From Anaeramoeba flamelloides (taxonomy: Eukaryota > Metamonada > Anaeramoebidae), in the NCBI GenBank assembly GCA_027625915.1, contig JANTQA010000076.1, positions 2,356,001 to 2,420,000 on the forward strand: a DNA stretch of 64,000 bases, given 5' to 3'. A program made the position numbers and the translations under genes. Of this stretch, positions 23,181-36,400 are shown in pieces; positions within the stretch are counted from its first letter, which is position 1, and every line of letters begins with the position of its first letter. Under the pieces are notes generated by a model. The model was not told the DNA's origin. It was given only the letters and a program-made list of their open reading frames with translations, and made no database searches.

Positions 23181-25984
23181 CAATTATTAACTTTACAATT
23201 AATGAATGACGTTAATTTGATATTATTTCAAGAATTGATTAAAACGTTTTTATTTATTCAAAAATCGAATTATTGTGTGCTAAAATTTTTGAATTGAGGA
23301 TTATATAATTTTATATATGGTTAAAGAAATTAATTTTGTATAAATTACAAATACTAAATTAAAAAAAAAAGATTGACACTATTAATGGTTCTTAAAAATC
23401 ACGAAATATACAAATTTGGGTTGTATTTGGTCTATATTTGGAGTTTTTAACTTATGTATATAAATAATGAAATAATTAAATTCATTTTTCTAAATTAATT
23501 AATTTTTTTAAAGAGATTTATTTATTGAGAATTATTTTTATAAATTCAGTATAAAAAATACATTTTACCAATTTAAAACAATAAATTTGACAGAGAAAAA
23601 CTTTGAAAATTTCGAGAAAAATATTTAAATTAAAGAATACTATTTATTTGAGAAATATCTAATTCTCTCATGAAATTTACATAAAGTAATTATAGATTCT
23701 TCTCATTATTTCAATTTTTTCTTTATTGAAAAATAAAAGATTAAATAAAACATGAATAAATTCATAATGGAAAAAATCAGGTAAAATGCCTCAGAATTAT
23801 TTTTTTAATTTCAAGAATCAGGCTCCAAAAAATAAGAAGTTGAAAAATAAAATAAAACTAAATAAAAAAAAAAATTTAAAAATTAGATCAACAAATTGTT
23901 TTTTAATTGTCAAATTTTTTTAAGATCTAATTTTTTCCATAATATTAACACCTCAATCCAAACAATTTAATAAAATTTAATAACCCGCATTGCTTTCGAT
24001 ACCATTGAAGTCAAAGAACAAAATACTTGTCACTTTTTGAAGAGATATTTGAAATGATTATAATTGTTCATAATTTTTGATTAATCACTTGAAATTTTCT
24101 ATAATAAAATAAAATTATTTAAAAACGTTTATCCAGAAGTTCGTCTTTTAATAATTGTTTGTAAATTCGAAAAATAAATCTCTTTAAAATTTTTTATTTT
24201 TGGCAAATAAGTTCAGCTTTTAAAAAATTTCAAATGTTCAAAAATAATAATTAAATGATAAAATTTCTAAAAAAAAAAAGAAAATATCCATTATTTTTGA
24301 TTACATTTTCTCATTAAATCAAATTTAAAATTCCAAAACATGAGATCACTCTTCATTGTTTTGTTGTTTCCCAATATATTGAATTATTTTTCAAAAGTTG
24401 TTCAAAAAGTATTAAGAATTTTTTAACTTTTGAAAATAACTAATTTTGATCTCATTTACTAGGATTTAAAAATTAATCACAAAAATAAAAGGGTAACGTT
24501 GGTATTTTATCCTTTTTTCTATTTGATTTTCTTTTTTTAATTTATGAATCAATAAAACCAAATTGGAAAATTTGAGAAACTATACTTTGATAATAAGATA
24601 GCTTTAAAATGGTCACACAACTACTTGAAACTAGAATTCTTTAACCTTTTATTTTGAACAGAGGTATGAGAAAATGCTAAGATCATTTATTTTGTTTTGT
24701 GATTTGCTAACCGAAGGCGAAAAAAGTCGTTGATGAAAAGAAAGATCACAATGCTATATCTTAAAATCTTGAAATATATGGTTGCTAGTTTAATTTCTGT
24801 TTGAATTTATTAAATTTCTTCAAACTTTGGAAAAAACCCTAATTTGTAATTTTTCATAAAATAATAAAATCGAATATTTGTTCGAATTTTGATCAATCCA
24901 AATTTAAAAAAATATTACAATTTTATAACTAAACACAATGATAAAAAACGAGAGAGAATTAATCCAATCATTCCTTTTCAGTTGATTAACTAATTCAACC
25001 TTTTTTATAAAAGTTTTGTTCAAAATAAAAAAATTTTATAAACACCAACACAAATGTTATTTGATAAACTGATAAAAGAAAAAAAAAAGTGATTGGTTAG
25101 CTATTCTACAAGAATTCACATTGTTATTTTATAAATAAAATTGTTACAAATTACAAAAAAAAAAGTCAGAACAATTCGACTTTAGTAGCCCTGGAATCAA
25201 TTATAAAGGTGACTAATAAGGTATTGGCTTTTTTTCAATTTTCTCAATTTTAATTTTTCTGAGTGGATTGGAGAGGAAATTTTCGCTTTTTTTTGCATTC
25301 TTGTTATTGAATAAGTTAGTTCATGATCAGAAATTAAAACTCTTTCACTAAATGTCAAAGATCCCCTTTTGTAAAACGATCATGATAAATATCTTAACGA
25401 GTCAAAATTATCAAAAACAAAACACTGTTCTTTAATATTTTTATCTTTCAAAGTAAAAATAATTCTTAATCTTTTGGAATTGGTTTGTGTATTCGATACC
25501 TTTGATTTTGCAAATAATTTATATTGATTACCGATTTATTTCGGAAAAAAAACAAATCCGATTTTCAATTTCTATAATATACAACCAAACGGAACATTTT
25601 TCAAAAAGTCAACTGATCACTCCGATTCTGAAGATATTTTGTGAATATTGTAGTCCAATGAAAAAAAATTGGGAAATCAATCTTTTTCTTCAGTTAGAAA
25701 GATCAATGTTAAAATAATAATTTTGTTTTGAAATTAGTGTGTGTTCCAATTTTTTATTAGTGAAAAACGACCTTTTAGAGATAACAATAAAAAAATTTTA
25801 AAATGACAAAACAAAAGATAATATTCTGATTAAATCTCCTTATTGTCTCATGGACTATTTGCAAACCTTGATTTTCAATAAGCGAAAATTTAATTTGAAA
25901 AGGTTTTAATGACATCTTTAACCCAAAACATTTATTATTTTTTTCTTTTACTTTTTGGAAAATAGATTTTTAATATCTAAAAAC
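23181..25984. other. Intergenic, no gene recognised
   Basis: AT-rich DNA. A plus-strand stretch at 25455-25717 has some open reading frame in two frames, but no recognisable domain, no splice partner and an internal stop. It is not called. Confidence 0.45.
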
Positions 25985-28900
25985 ATGTCTGAACAATTCT
26001 TTGTTCACTTCTTGTTATCTTTTTCTGCCATACTTTCTGGGGTATTTGCAAGATTTTTCTGGAAACACAGATCAGCCCCACCAATTAAAGTACCTTTTGT
26101 TTCACTTTTAACCAAATAACTGAAAAATGTGTTCATAACCTTAAAAAATCAAAATATTTCTCATTCTTATGTTATTCAATAGGCAAGATCAAAAACATTA
26201 ACTTTTTTTTATTTGTTTAATTCACAACTCATCTTAGGGTTTTCTTTTACACTAATGATTCACAAAACAACTCAGAATTGTAAATTTTTGATAATCATAT
26301 GTTTATTCACTTATACAAATTATTTATGGATCCCAATTCTTCAGTCATGGAGAATACACTACATTTACATTCTAAACAAGTATGTTGAACTTTTTTCTTT
26401 ATTTTCTTATTTTTTACACCTTCTTTATTTTTGTATTTATTTTGGTATTGAAATTGGATTACTTCAGTTTACAATGTTTTTTTTTTTTAAATTTTTCACA
26501 GATATTATAATTGGAATAATAAATGAGAAAAATTTTTCACTTAATTGTCCATTTTTTATGAAACAAAAAGAAATTTTGAGAAATAAATCAAAGACTGTTA
26601 TTTCTCTTTATTTTTTTTGTTTTTTTTTTTTTTTATGCTATATATATTCTCCTTTGTTTTGAGAAACAACAATCATGAAAAAAAGAATTTCCAAAAAAAG
26701 ATCATCATTTGAAATTTGAGCCCTTTTCAGTTTCAAATATAAGTCTTTCAAAATCCTTTTTTCGATTGGATTTAGAAATATTGCTTATAAGAGTTTAATA
26801 TTATCATATATTTGTATGAGATTGAAGGTTTTTTGTAATTTAATATAAATAATACATATTATTTCTAAAAAAATTACTGTTGAAAGTAAAAAAATGTCAA
26901 ATTGATTTAATTGTAAAATGAGTAGTAAAAAGGAAAATTTCTTCAAATATTTTTTTTACTTATGTCTAACGGCTCAATAAAGATATCTAAAACCCAAATT
27001 GTTCAAGTTCAATTAATACTGAATGTTAAACAGTTAAAGACAATTTCAAATGAATATAAAAATCAAATTATCAAAAAATCTCTAAAAAGTCAATTTTACG
27101 AAGATTTACATTTAAAACATAAATTTGGAAAATTGAACAGACTTATATTTTGGTTTCGTTTGTTGTTTTGAATTCATTTTAAATCTAATAAAAATATTTA
27201 ATTTTTGGACTTGGTTTTGTATTTTGAAAATGGACGAAAAATAAGTAAAATATTTGAAAATTTTCACTCCAATTCGACAATTAATATTGAATTTACAATT
27301 GTTTTTCTGAATGGTGATAAGGAATTTTACCGTTTTTTAAAAAATTTTTTCAAACAAACTATGGAATTTTTAAAAAGACATTGTGCTATTTATATTAAAT
27401 TTTTCTTAGTTACATTTGAAAAATATAAAATTCATGTTTGTTTGACCAAAAATTATACAATGTAGTTAAAATTACATTAAATGTTTGAACACTAATTTAG
27501 TATAAAAATAAATTAACTTTTCAGCGATTTTTTTTTGTTGCAATATTTCTTCAAGTTTGAGAAGAATGAGTTTAATTTTCCAAGTAATCTGATACAGATA
27601 CAAACAATGAATATGCATTTTAAAACAACCGAAAATTACAGTTTGCGTAAAAATTTTTCAATTAGTCTTCTTTTAATTTTAAAAGATAACAACAAAAATC
27701 TCAAATCTAAATGGGATTAAAATTCAAAAAATCAGTAGAACCATTTATTACAATATGTACAGGCGATCAAAAAAAATGATTTTACTGATTGTTTAGTATT
27801 TTCAGTATTTTGATTTTTAACAAGATTTTCATTTTGAATTACCCTTGTTATATTCTCAAAAATTTCGAATTTGACTCTTCCTAATTATTTTTCTTATTCG
27901 ATTCAATTACTATTATTTTCCAATTAAAAAATGACAATTTAAACTTCACATTCTAAAATTTGTTTTTAGTTTACAAGTTGAAGAAAATCCCAAGATCTTT
28001 ACAACATCTTTTAAATATGATATTTTTAGACAATAAATTAAACTTCCTGAGTTAACTCTAAGACAAGATTTTTCCTCTGACAATTTGATTGTAGTAGTAA
28101 TAATTAATATTCATTTTGGAACTTGAAATAAAGATTTTCATTTATTAATTTGAAAATAACAGTATTTTTGAATAAATGGTAATTCATATAATTACTTTTT
28201 TTTAAAAATATGATTTTTTTAAATAACTTTCTTCAAGACTTTTCTGAAAATTCTTCTTCTTCTAATTTTTATATCAACCTTTATAAATATCTAAAAAATA
28301 AATATAAATCTAAAAAACAAATAAATAAATTTATTAAAAAGAGAGAAATTGATTCGAGCAAAACAATTTCTTGAAATGAAATCGAATTCTGGTAATTTGG
28401 AATCCACAACATTTGGTGAACACACCGATTCAAGAATACAGTCAGAAAACAAAAACGGGCTGGAGTGTATTATTAACGAAGACTATGAAGAAGCACTCAA
28501 ATCAATTGAGTCAAGGTTTTATACGAAAAGATTAAAAATTACTGGTAAAGTGATCTTTTTGGCAATTTTAATACATTGTGTGGTAATGACTGTGATATCT
28601 GCAATACTAATGAGCAAGGATGCCGTAATTGAGGACAACAGCGGTGGTTGTACAAGTGAACCAAGTTTTACAAGAACAATGATTATAATGGTATGTCTTC
28701 ACCTAGCTGCTTTGGGATTTTTCATTTGGAAAATTCGAAAAATCAAAGATCCTTATAAAATTAAAAAAGAAAGATTCTTCCAAGTAATTGTGGTGTTAAT
28801 CTTTACCATTTCAAGTGGAATAAACGGTGTTGCTTTTGATATCTCAATGATTTACCTTGTATGCTTTTTAATTTATTGTGATATGTGTATTACTTATGGT

Positions 28901-29452
28901 TATCCTTTATATTTGTGTCGAGTAGAATCACAAATGAAAAAAAATCTCTCAGAAGAGAAAAAAAAGGGTTACACAACTGAACATTTTCAAAATATATTGA
29001 ATAACTCGGAAAAGTTGAAGTATTTTGTTCAATTTTGCCAAAGCGATTATTCATTGGAGAATATCATGTTTTATCAATCAGTAATGAAATTTAAAAAGAT
29101 CTCGTCAAAAAATAAAAGAAAGAAATACTCAAAAAACCTTTTTTCAACTTTTATCCAAAACGACTCACATCTTGAAATAAATATTGAAAGCCACACACGA
29201 CAGAAGATTATTGACTTATTTGAAAAGGACTTGATTGATTCCAATCTCTTTGATGAGGCAAAGAATGAAGTTTTTTATTTAATGCTCTCAAATAGCTACC
29301 CCACATTCCTGTTTTCCACTTTTTATAAAACATTAATTCATGAAACAAATCAACTGGAAATAACAACCACAAACCATATTGATATTGAATTGGACCCAGT
29401 TAGAATGAGCCAAACCGAGGATTGTTTATCTAGATCCTCTCAGAGAATATAA
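25985..29452 (+). CDS. Seven-transmembrane receptor-like protein with C-terminal RGS domain
   Basis: Three exons, 25985-26089, 26183-26379 and 28342-29452, are joined GT..AG in matching phases and give 470 residues (stop TAA). Seven hydrophobic segments lie at about residues 5-27, 41-62, 68-92, 167-190, 213-231, 246-266 and 269-290. Cys68 at the start of TM3 and Cys204 in the loop before TM5 sit where many receptors form the TM3-ECL2 disulphide. A long polar loop of about 65 residues separates TM3 and TM4. Residues about 310-440 form an RGS-like helical bundle ('HFQNILNNSEKLKYFVQFCQ', 'YSLENIMFYQSV', 'RQKIIDLF..DLIDSNLFDEA', 'YPTFLFSTFYKTL'), followed by a short acidic tail. RGS domains speed GTP hydrolysis by G-alpha, so this is likely a membrane G-protein regulator of the 7TM-RGS type known from Arabidopsis RGS1 and amoebae. 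The ligand is unknown. The second intron, 1.96 kb, is inferred from phase and topology. Confidence 0.8.
26962..27720 (+). other. Three consecutive ORFs inside the 7TM-RGS intron, possible gene fossil
   Basis: ORFs at 26962-27171, 27205-27465 and 27535-27720 lie head to tail on the plus strand with gaps of 33 and 69 bp. Their translations are less low-complexity than typical intron ORFs here (for example 'NFHSNSTINIEFTIVFLNGD', 'HCAIYIKFFLVTFEKYKIHV'), which hints at a decayed or spliced gene. I recognise no family and see no convincing splice sites between them. Chance ORFs remain possible. Confidence 0.25.
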
Positions 29453-30389
29453 TGGTCAAGTCCCCCCCATAAAATGATTTGATTCCAAAATTGCCATAGT
29501 CTCAAAAAAAAAAACAAAATGTAGATAAAAAAACTATTCAATGGAATATGGGATATTGATTGGTAAATAATTGATATAAGAACTTTAATATACCTGAGTA
29601 ATAGTTGAGATTGGTTTAACTTTAATTTTTTTTTTTTTTTTAATTTAAATTTAGATTTATATTTTGATTAAATTTAATATTTATTTTTAAAGAATAATTT
29701 TGGACTTACAACCATCCCAAGGCAACCGAAAAAAAAAAATTGAATAAATTTTCATATTTTTATTAATTTTTTTCAATAAGAATAAGCAAAAATTATATTT
29801 AAAAAAAAGAATAAAAAGAAGAAAAATATGGAAATCTATTTTTAAAAAATATAATAGCCTTGTAAAGATTGTAAATCATATTTTTGAAAATACATCTTGA
29901 TATATAAACTTATTCAAATCCTTTTGTAGAACTATTTTTTTTTTTTAAAACCATGAATTGTAAAAAAAATATTATATCTTAATTTAATATCATTTCAAAT
30001 AAATATAGGATTTAATTTTTATTTATTTAATTTTTATTTAATATTTTTTGATTTTTTATAATCGTAAAATTCAGAAAAAAAAGTAAAAAAATAAGGAATT
30101 AAATTTTGTATTTGGTCTGTAAAAACTGTTATACCTGACACACAAAATTTTTGAATGAAATATATAACTTTTAAATTCTTAAATGCACTCTTAATGAAAG
30201 ATTCAATCCAATTAATAAATTTAGAGCAAACAAAACCATCTAAAATACAATTCAAAATTTTGAAACATCTAAAAGAGTTCAAAGAATTTCAACAAAAGAT
30301 AATTTCATTCAATTTAGAAAATAATTTTATTTTTTTTTTTTGTAAATATTTTGTATAATCTTCTATTTTTTGTTGTTTATTTTAATTTT
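29453..30389. other. Intergenic, nothing firm
   Basis: The 3' flank of the 7TM-RGS gene, starting with a C run at 29462-29468. Short ORFs overlap on both strands at 30034-30358; none resembles a known family. Confidence 0.45.
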
Positions 30390-30570
30390 TTTTTTTCAAT
30401 TCCCTAATAGTTTACATTTGATACATTTTTTTCAAATGATTGATAATAAGTTGGTGTTGGATTTTTTTCAAATAAAATAACTGAAATATCATTAGTTGAT
30501 GGTTTCACGTCTATTGATTGATAAATAATGGTTATAGGGATTTCAACAATTTTACCATATTTTTTTCTCT
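30390..30570 (-). repeat. Fragment related to the Tc1-like MITE of 41446 and 62427
   Basis: Resembles the 62590-62715 part of the 62427-62941 element: a 'gttgataa.aaggttggtgtt' type block, 'tttcaaataaaataactga', a 'gattgataaataatggt' block and 'gatttcaacaattttacc'. Only the middle of the element is present, and it is diverged. Confidence 0.4.
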
Positions 30571-30579
30571 TTGAATCAC

Positions 30580-31360
30580 TTCAAAATTCCCTTGTATAGG
30601 GGAACACCAATACAGAAAAAATTCGATAAAAGAAAACCCGAATCAGACCAAATTCATAAATGTCAAAGTCAGATTATCACAAGATGATGAGAACTGAAAA
30701 CAGTAAAAAAAAAAAACCAAATCTCACCTAATCTCTCAATAATTTCAGTGAAACACTGTAATATCTTCACTAAAAAATATTACTTACTTTGTTAAAACTT
30801 AAATACCCAACAAATGATTGTAACATAAAACTCACTATTGAAAAAAAGTAACTTAAACCTAAACAATCTATAACTAGCTAAAACACGTTTATTCAACTAA
30901 ATTCAATGTTTTTTTTTCTCTTTTTTCCACTTTTTCATTTTGAATTTTTTATTTTTTATTTTTTATTTCGTTCTTATTAGATTTCTCTCTTGATTTCCCC
31001 CAACAGTTTGTTAATTTTATTTTTGAAAACAAAATTTAGTTTAAACATTCTTCCAGTAGCTTATGTCCTAAATATTCTTTGAATTAGAAGACACAAATCT
31101 ATACTATTCAAAATTCTATCCTTAAAAGATTAATTATTATCTTTAAGCAACCATTTTCAATGTCACTTCTAACTATAAATTTTTAACACATTTTTTTATT
31201 TAATCTGATAATAATTTATTTTCTATTTTTTGTTTATTTTAAATTATAAATAATAATTAACATTTCAATTAATTACCATTATTGTGATTTAATATTTCTA
31301 AGGAAATTTCCCAATTTAATTTCTTTAATTTTTAGAGAAGTTAACAACATTTTTTTTTCT
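30580..31360 (+). repeat. Interspersed repeat, family 4 copy 3
   Basis: Matches 13020-14000 in order: 'attatcacaagatgatga', 'aatctctcaataatttcagt', 'ctttgaattagaagacacaa', 'caaaattctatccttaaaag' and 'attaattattatctttaa'. Non-coding. Confidence 0.5.
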
Positions 31361-32079
31361 GAAAATGAAAAGTTAACAAAAAATATAGTTAAACTCAAAA
31401 GAGATCTAATAGATTTTAATTCAATTAAAAATCAAAGTTAACAATAAATTAAAAAATGTAATTAATTACACATTTTTCGAAATACTATTAAACATTTGAA
31501 TAACAAAAATTGACTATTAAGTCATGAAATTAGTTTTAGATGAATAAATATATATAAGAGGAAAAAACAGAAAGAAAATGGAAAAATAAATTAAGAAAAA
31601 AAAACAGAGGGGTATCAGCCTTTGAAATATAGAATTTTATTACTTTAAAATCGATGTTTATGATTGGAGCTAAATTAAAAACTTCGTAAAGAGCCATAAA
31701 AATCATTATTATTAGTACATAAATTTGAAGTTTTTCTTTTCGATTTATTAAGTAGGTTATTTTTTCACAAGATTTATACTCAATTTTCTTTTTATATACC
31801 CCTTTGAATAATTTCTAGAACTTGGATATTTAGGACACAACCATACTACACATTATAGATTTTATATAATATGTTAAGCCTTTTTTTTTAGATTGTATAT
31901 AATATGTGAAAATTTAGTTATTTTTATTTTAGGAATATAAATTCTTTTTAGATTATAAGTAAAAGATATATATTATAAAATGAACCTTAATGTTTTGATT
32001 AAGATATATTTATACTTTAAATCTTATCAAAGATTCCAAAATATTAACTCATAGTTAAATAATTACACAAAGTTGTTTT

Positions 32080-32690
32080 ATCAAAATTTATCATAGATTC
32101 TTCTCCAAAATTTTTTCTATTATTAGATCCTTTTCATTTATTCTAATTTTGCAAATTTTTTTTTTCTTTTTCTTTTTTTTGAAAAATTTTTCTATTTATT
32201 TTTTGTTTTTCAATTTTTTTTTTCATTCTTTTTTTTTATTTTTTTTTTAATAAATTTTTTCTTTTTCTTTCTTTTTTGATTTATTTTATATTTTTTTTTC
32301 GTTTTTTTTTCTTTTTTCTTTAAAAGAATAATCAAGTCAAAAAAAAAGAACTATTAAAATACCAATAAATGAACAAAAATTGAGACTCTCTAAAGACATT
32401 TAAAATGAATTTTATTTAGAGTTAAAAATCTTATTTTTAACCTTTTTCCTATTGAAAGCCCAATAATGAAAATCTATAACGAATTTTTCAAAAATTATAA
32501 TTCACTTTTTTTTAAGGTTTTGGTTTCATTTTTTTCTAATTTTTTAATATCATTGTTTTTATATTTGGAAATATTACATTAAAAGCGAATCAGATTTAAT
32601 TATTACCTATTCTTGAAAACACAAGAATATTTTTTTTTAAATTTATTGTTTTAAGTAAGTTATAATTTTAATATATAGTTTATTATTTAC
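32080..32690 (+). repeat. Interspersed inverted-repeat element, family 1 copy C
   Basis: A diverged copy of the 50-663 element. It keeps 'tctaattttgcaaattttt', the T/C-rich middle, 'aaaattgagactctctaaag', 'ttttggtttcatttttttct', 'aaaagcgaatcagatttaat' and 'tattcttgaaaacacaag'. The terminal inverted repeats are decayed. Confidence 0.55.
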
Positions 32691-33486
32691 AGAGTAAGTA
32701 GATTAAAAGGAATAAAAACATAGTAAGATTTTTTTTTTAAAGTTAATTTTTCAAATTACTTTTTACACTTCCTTCATTTTTTTTTTTTTTGAGTTACCAT
32801 GAACTACAATTTAGAACTTGAGAGGTATTTTATTTTATATAATCCAATTCTATAATTGAAATTACTATACATCGAAGTGAAAAATTCTCAATTACTACCC
32901 GATATTTATTATGATAAATAATATAAAAAGAAAGAAAGAAAAGAAAAAACAAGCAAACGAATGGTGAATTATTTATTTATTCTCTTAAATTTTTGAATGA
33001 TTTTTTTTTTCAATTTATCAAAAAAAAAAATAAATAAACTCTTTTTGTTTTTTTTTTTCTAAAAATAATTTCGAAAAAGAAAAGTTTTTTTTTTAAATAT
33101 TCAACATCAAACCCACACAATACATTTGAGATAATTTGGGATTTTGAATATTTTGCTAATATTTTTTCAAACAACATTATTATATATAAATATTTATTCT
33201 TTAACAAAAGTCCAACATTTAATTCCGTTTTATTAATATATAAATAATAATTCAATCAAAACTGTATTCTACACCTTTTTAATTGATAATTGAAATCATC
33301 TGCAAACCACATTTTTATTATGGTATTTTTTTTTTTTTATTATTATTATTTTTTTTTGGAATTTGCTTGGAGAAATTTGTTGATAAAATAAAATAATAAT
33401 ATAATTTGAATTGGAATGAATTTAACCAATATTATTCAAAAAATAAAATAATAATAAAAAAAAAACAAAAAGAGTATCTGAATATC
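32691..33486. other. Intergenic, nothing recognised
   Basis: The downstream (3') flank of the XPO7 gene; AT-rich with T runs at about 32778 and 33329. Confidence 0.5.
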
Positions 33487-36400
33487 TTAAAATAATATCC
33501 CATCTTCTCTGACATGATAACGAAAATTGTTTAAATTGTGAGAGAATGTGTCTTGGTTTCTTTTTGAAAGGGTATGATCGACGTCTTCTAATAACTTGGT
33601 AAATAAAACTTCCAAATCTTTCTGGTGTTTTGCGAGAACTGAATCAAACATGTTATTTTTGAAATTGATATAAAGTTGGTCGTTTAATAAAATTAGCCCG
33701 AGCAAGGTCCCTGAAATATTACTAACCTCTAATTTATATTCATATAGCACGAGGTCAAACAACTGATTAAAAATTGATTCTAAATTGCCAAAATTATTTA
33801 AAAAATGTTGATGTAGAGTGTTGGCTAATGATATTTTTTTTTCATTTTTTAAGAAGCGGTTACCATAATTTTCAAGATAAAACACTACAAGTCTTGTAAT
33901 GATATTGCAAGCCTTATTATAAAATTTAGTATTTTTGGAATGTATTGAAAGATTTATTTGGCTGAATAATTCTTTGAAATTTTTTTCATCCAATTGGATG
34001 ATTTCTGAGGGCGTACGTTTAGAAAGCACTTCAAACAAGCGGAAATACGCTTTTGCCAATTTGGGATAAATTAAAATGGTATCGGTTGGGAAATAATCTG
34101 ATAATTTAAAGCACACCGAGAGTGTTTTTTCAAAGAAATCGTCATTAAAGGCCTTGTATACACCAAAATTCATTTGCTTACAAAAAATAATTGTTGATAA
34201 CAACTTATAACATAGGGCAATCGTTTTTGCCTTTTCGGTGATTTGCTCTTGTATCAAATTGGGATCTATATTGATCAAAGATTCACATATATATTCATAA
34301 AGGATGTTGCAAGCAAATTTGAACAAAATATAAAGATTTGGAGAAGAAATGGGAAATATTCTATTGGATGAATTAACATAAGCACTATTTTTCCCATTGA
34401 TTGAGCATAATTGGATCAACAGATTAAAATAATTTTCAGTAACTTTTGGTATTTGATAAGTGACTGCAAATATTTGATTTAATATTCCCATTTTTTTGGG
34501 ATATATCCAATGGAAAAAATGAGAAAAATAGTGACTGTTGTTGCATTGCGATACGATTCCTCTTAAATCTTTGATTAATCCCAAATATTGGATTGTGTAT
34601 TTGGGTTTATTTGAAAAAAATTCCAAATCATTATCCTTATTCTTATTATTAATATTATTCTGGTTTAAAGTTTGTAATAAATTATCAAATTCGAAAAAGG
34701 CCTTTTCAAACGGCTGTATGAATATTTCAAATTTCTCCCAAAATACGGTTTGCCTTCTTTCATTGAAAACCAATTTTGATAGGGTATTATAAAAAATGGT
34801 TCGAAAATTGTTAGCAACGGGATTTGAAGAATTTGTATAAATGTCCAAAAAGGGGAAAATCTCTAGATTATGATTTTTAATTAAATCCTGCGTTTCTTGC
34901 AAATTTGGGATATCAATCATTCTTTTAAAAGATTTAAATAATAAATTTAATAATTTCAATGATCTTGCAATGATCTTTTCAGCTAATTCTTTAGTTTTTA
35001 AATTGGAAATTAATTTTTTAAAAATAAATAAAAATACATCGGTATGGTTTTCAAATCCAGATAACAAATTTGATAAGACATTTGATAAGCTTGTTAATTC
35101 TTCATTTTTGGAATTAATATAAACATTTAAAAATTCTTTTAAAAAAGATAATATTGAAAATTCCAAAATCTCAATTCTAGAAGGAAAAGAATTATTAGAA
35201 ATCATTTCTTCATTCCATTTAATTAATTCAATTCCTCTCATGATCAGTTCACCATCCATTTTCCGTGTAGATAATTTTAAATCATTTAAAGTTTTTTTTT
35301 GAAATTTACTATTACTATTATTATTATTGCTGCTGCTGTTGTTATGGATATTGTTATTGCTATTAATACCATTAAATTTAAAGGTTGAAGTTGATGAATA
35401 ATTATTTTCTGTATTATTCTGTTTATCATTTTGGATATAATTAGTTGGTGGCATGGTTGTTGGGAACAAATCATCAAAATTATTGGATTGAGATCTTTTG
35501 TCATATTGACTAATTAATTGAGAAAATATTATTATTAATAAGGAAATTTCTCGAAGGGTTATTTCATTCCATAAATTATTATAACATTGTTCAATCAAAA
35601 TATCATAATTTTTAATTATAAATTGAAATGTTAAATTGTAATCAATTTTGGTCAAGTCTCTCAATGCTCTTAATTCAACTAAAAAGGTTGACTCTTCATC
35701 AAAACTACTAGACAGATCGTCAATTTCAATTTTTGTTACCTCCTGGCATTTATAGGTAATTATAGTTTGAGATATTTTTGACATTATTTCTCGAATGTAA
35801 TTTATTAATTTCATGTTATTATTATTATTGCTTGAAGAGGTTTTAAATAATTCCAATTGAAACGTTGCCTTGATCCAAAAAGTCCCCAAATAATATAAAG
35901 CACCTTTTGTTTCAATGTCAGAAGACCATTTCAAGGTTAAAGAAAATAAATAGGACAGCCAAGTTTGTAACATTTCCGTTTTTTCCAAATCATTCAAGCT
36001 GAAATGTAATAATATCTTATCGTTCAATCTGGTGAATTCGTGTATCAGATCGTTGTTTGCTGGAACTAGCCCCATGTTGTTCTCTAAAATGTAACAAATC
36101 CCCTTAATTAATTGATTTAAAAACATTTGCCTCCCTGGTTTTTTCCCATACACACCTCTTTTTGATGATGCTAATAGACCCAATGAGCGGAAAATTTTTG
36201 CCCCCCGTTCATTTGTTCTTTCGTTTTGAATATAATTGTTGTTGTTGTTGTTATTATTATTTTCGTTTTGGTTTTGACTTTGGCTATTGATGCCATTGCT
36301 CGTGTCCTTGCTTTGTTGCTGAAATAGTGAAAGATAGCATTTAAATAGTATCTCCGTGTATTTTAAATACTTGAAAGAAAGCCTCCATGAGACTGGTATC

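Noticed and set aside
25455-25717. Possible exon upstream of the 7TM-RGS gene
   Set aside because: The frame is interrupted, there is no family resemblance, and the receptor already has a good start with TM1 at 25985.
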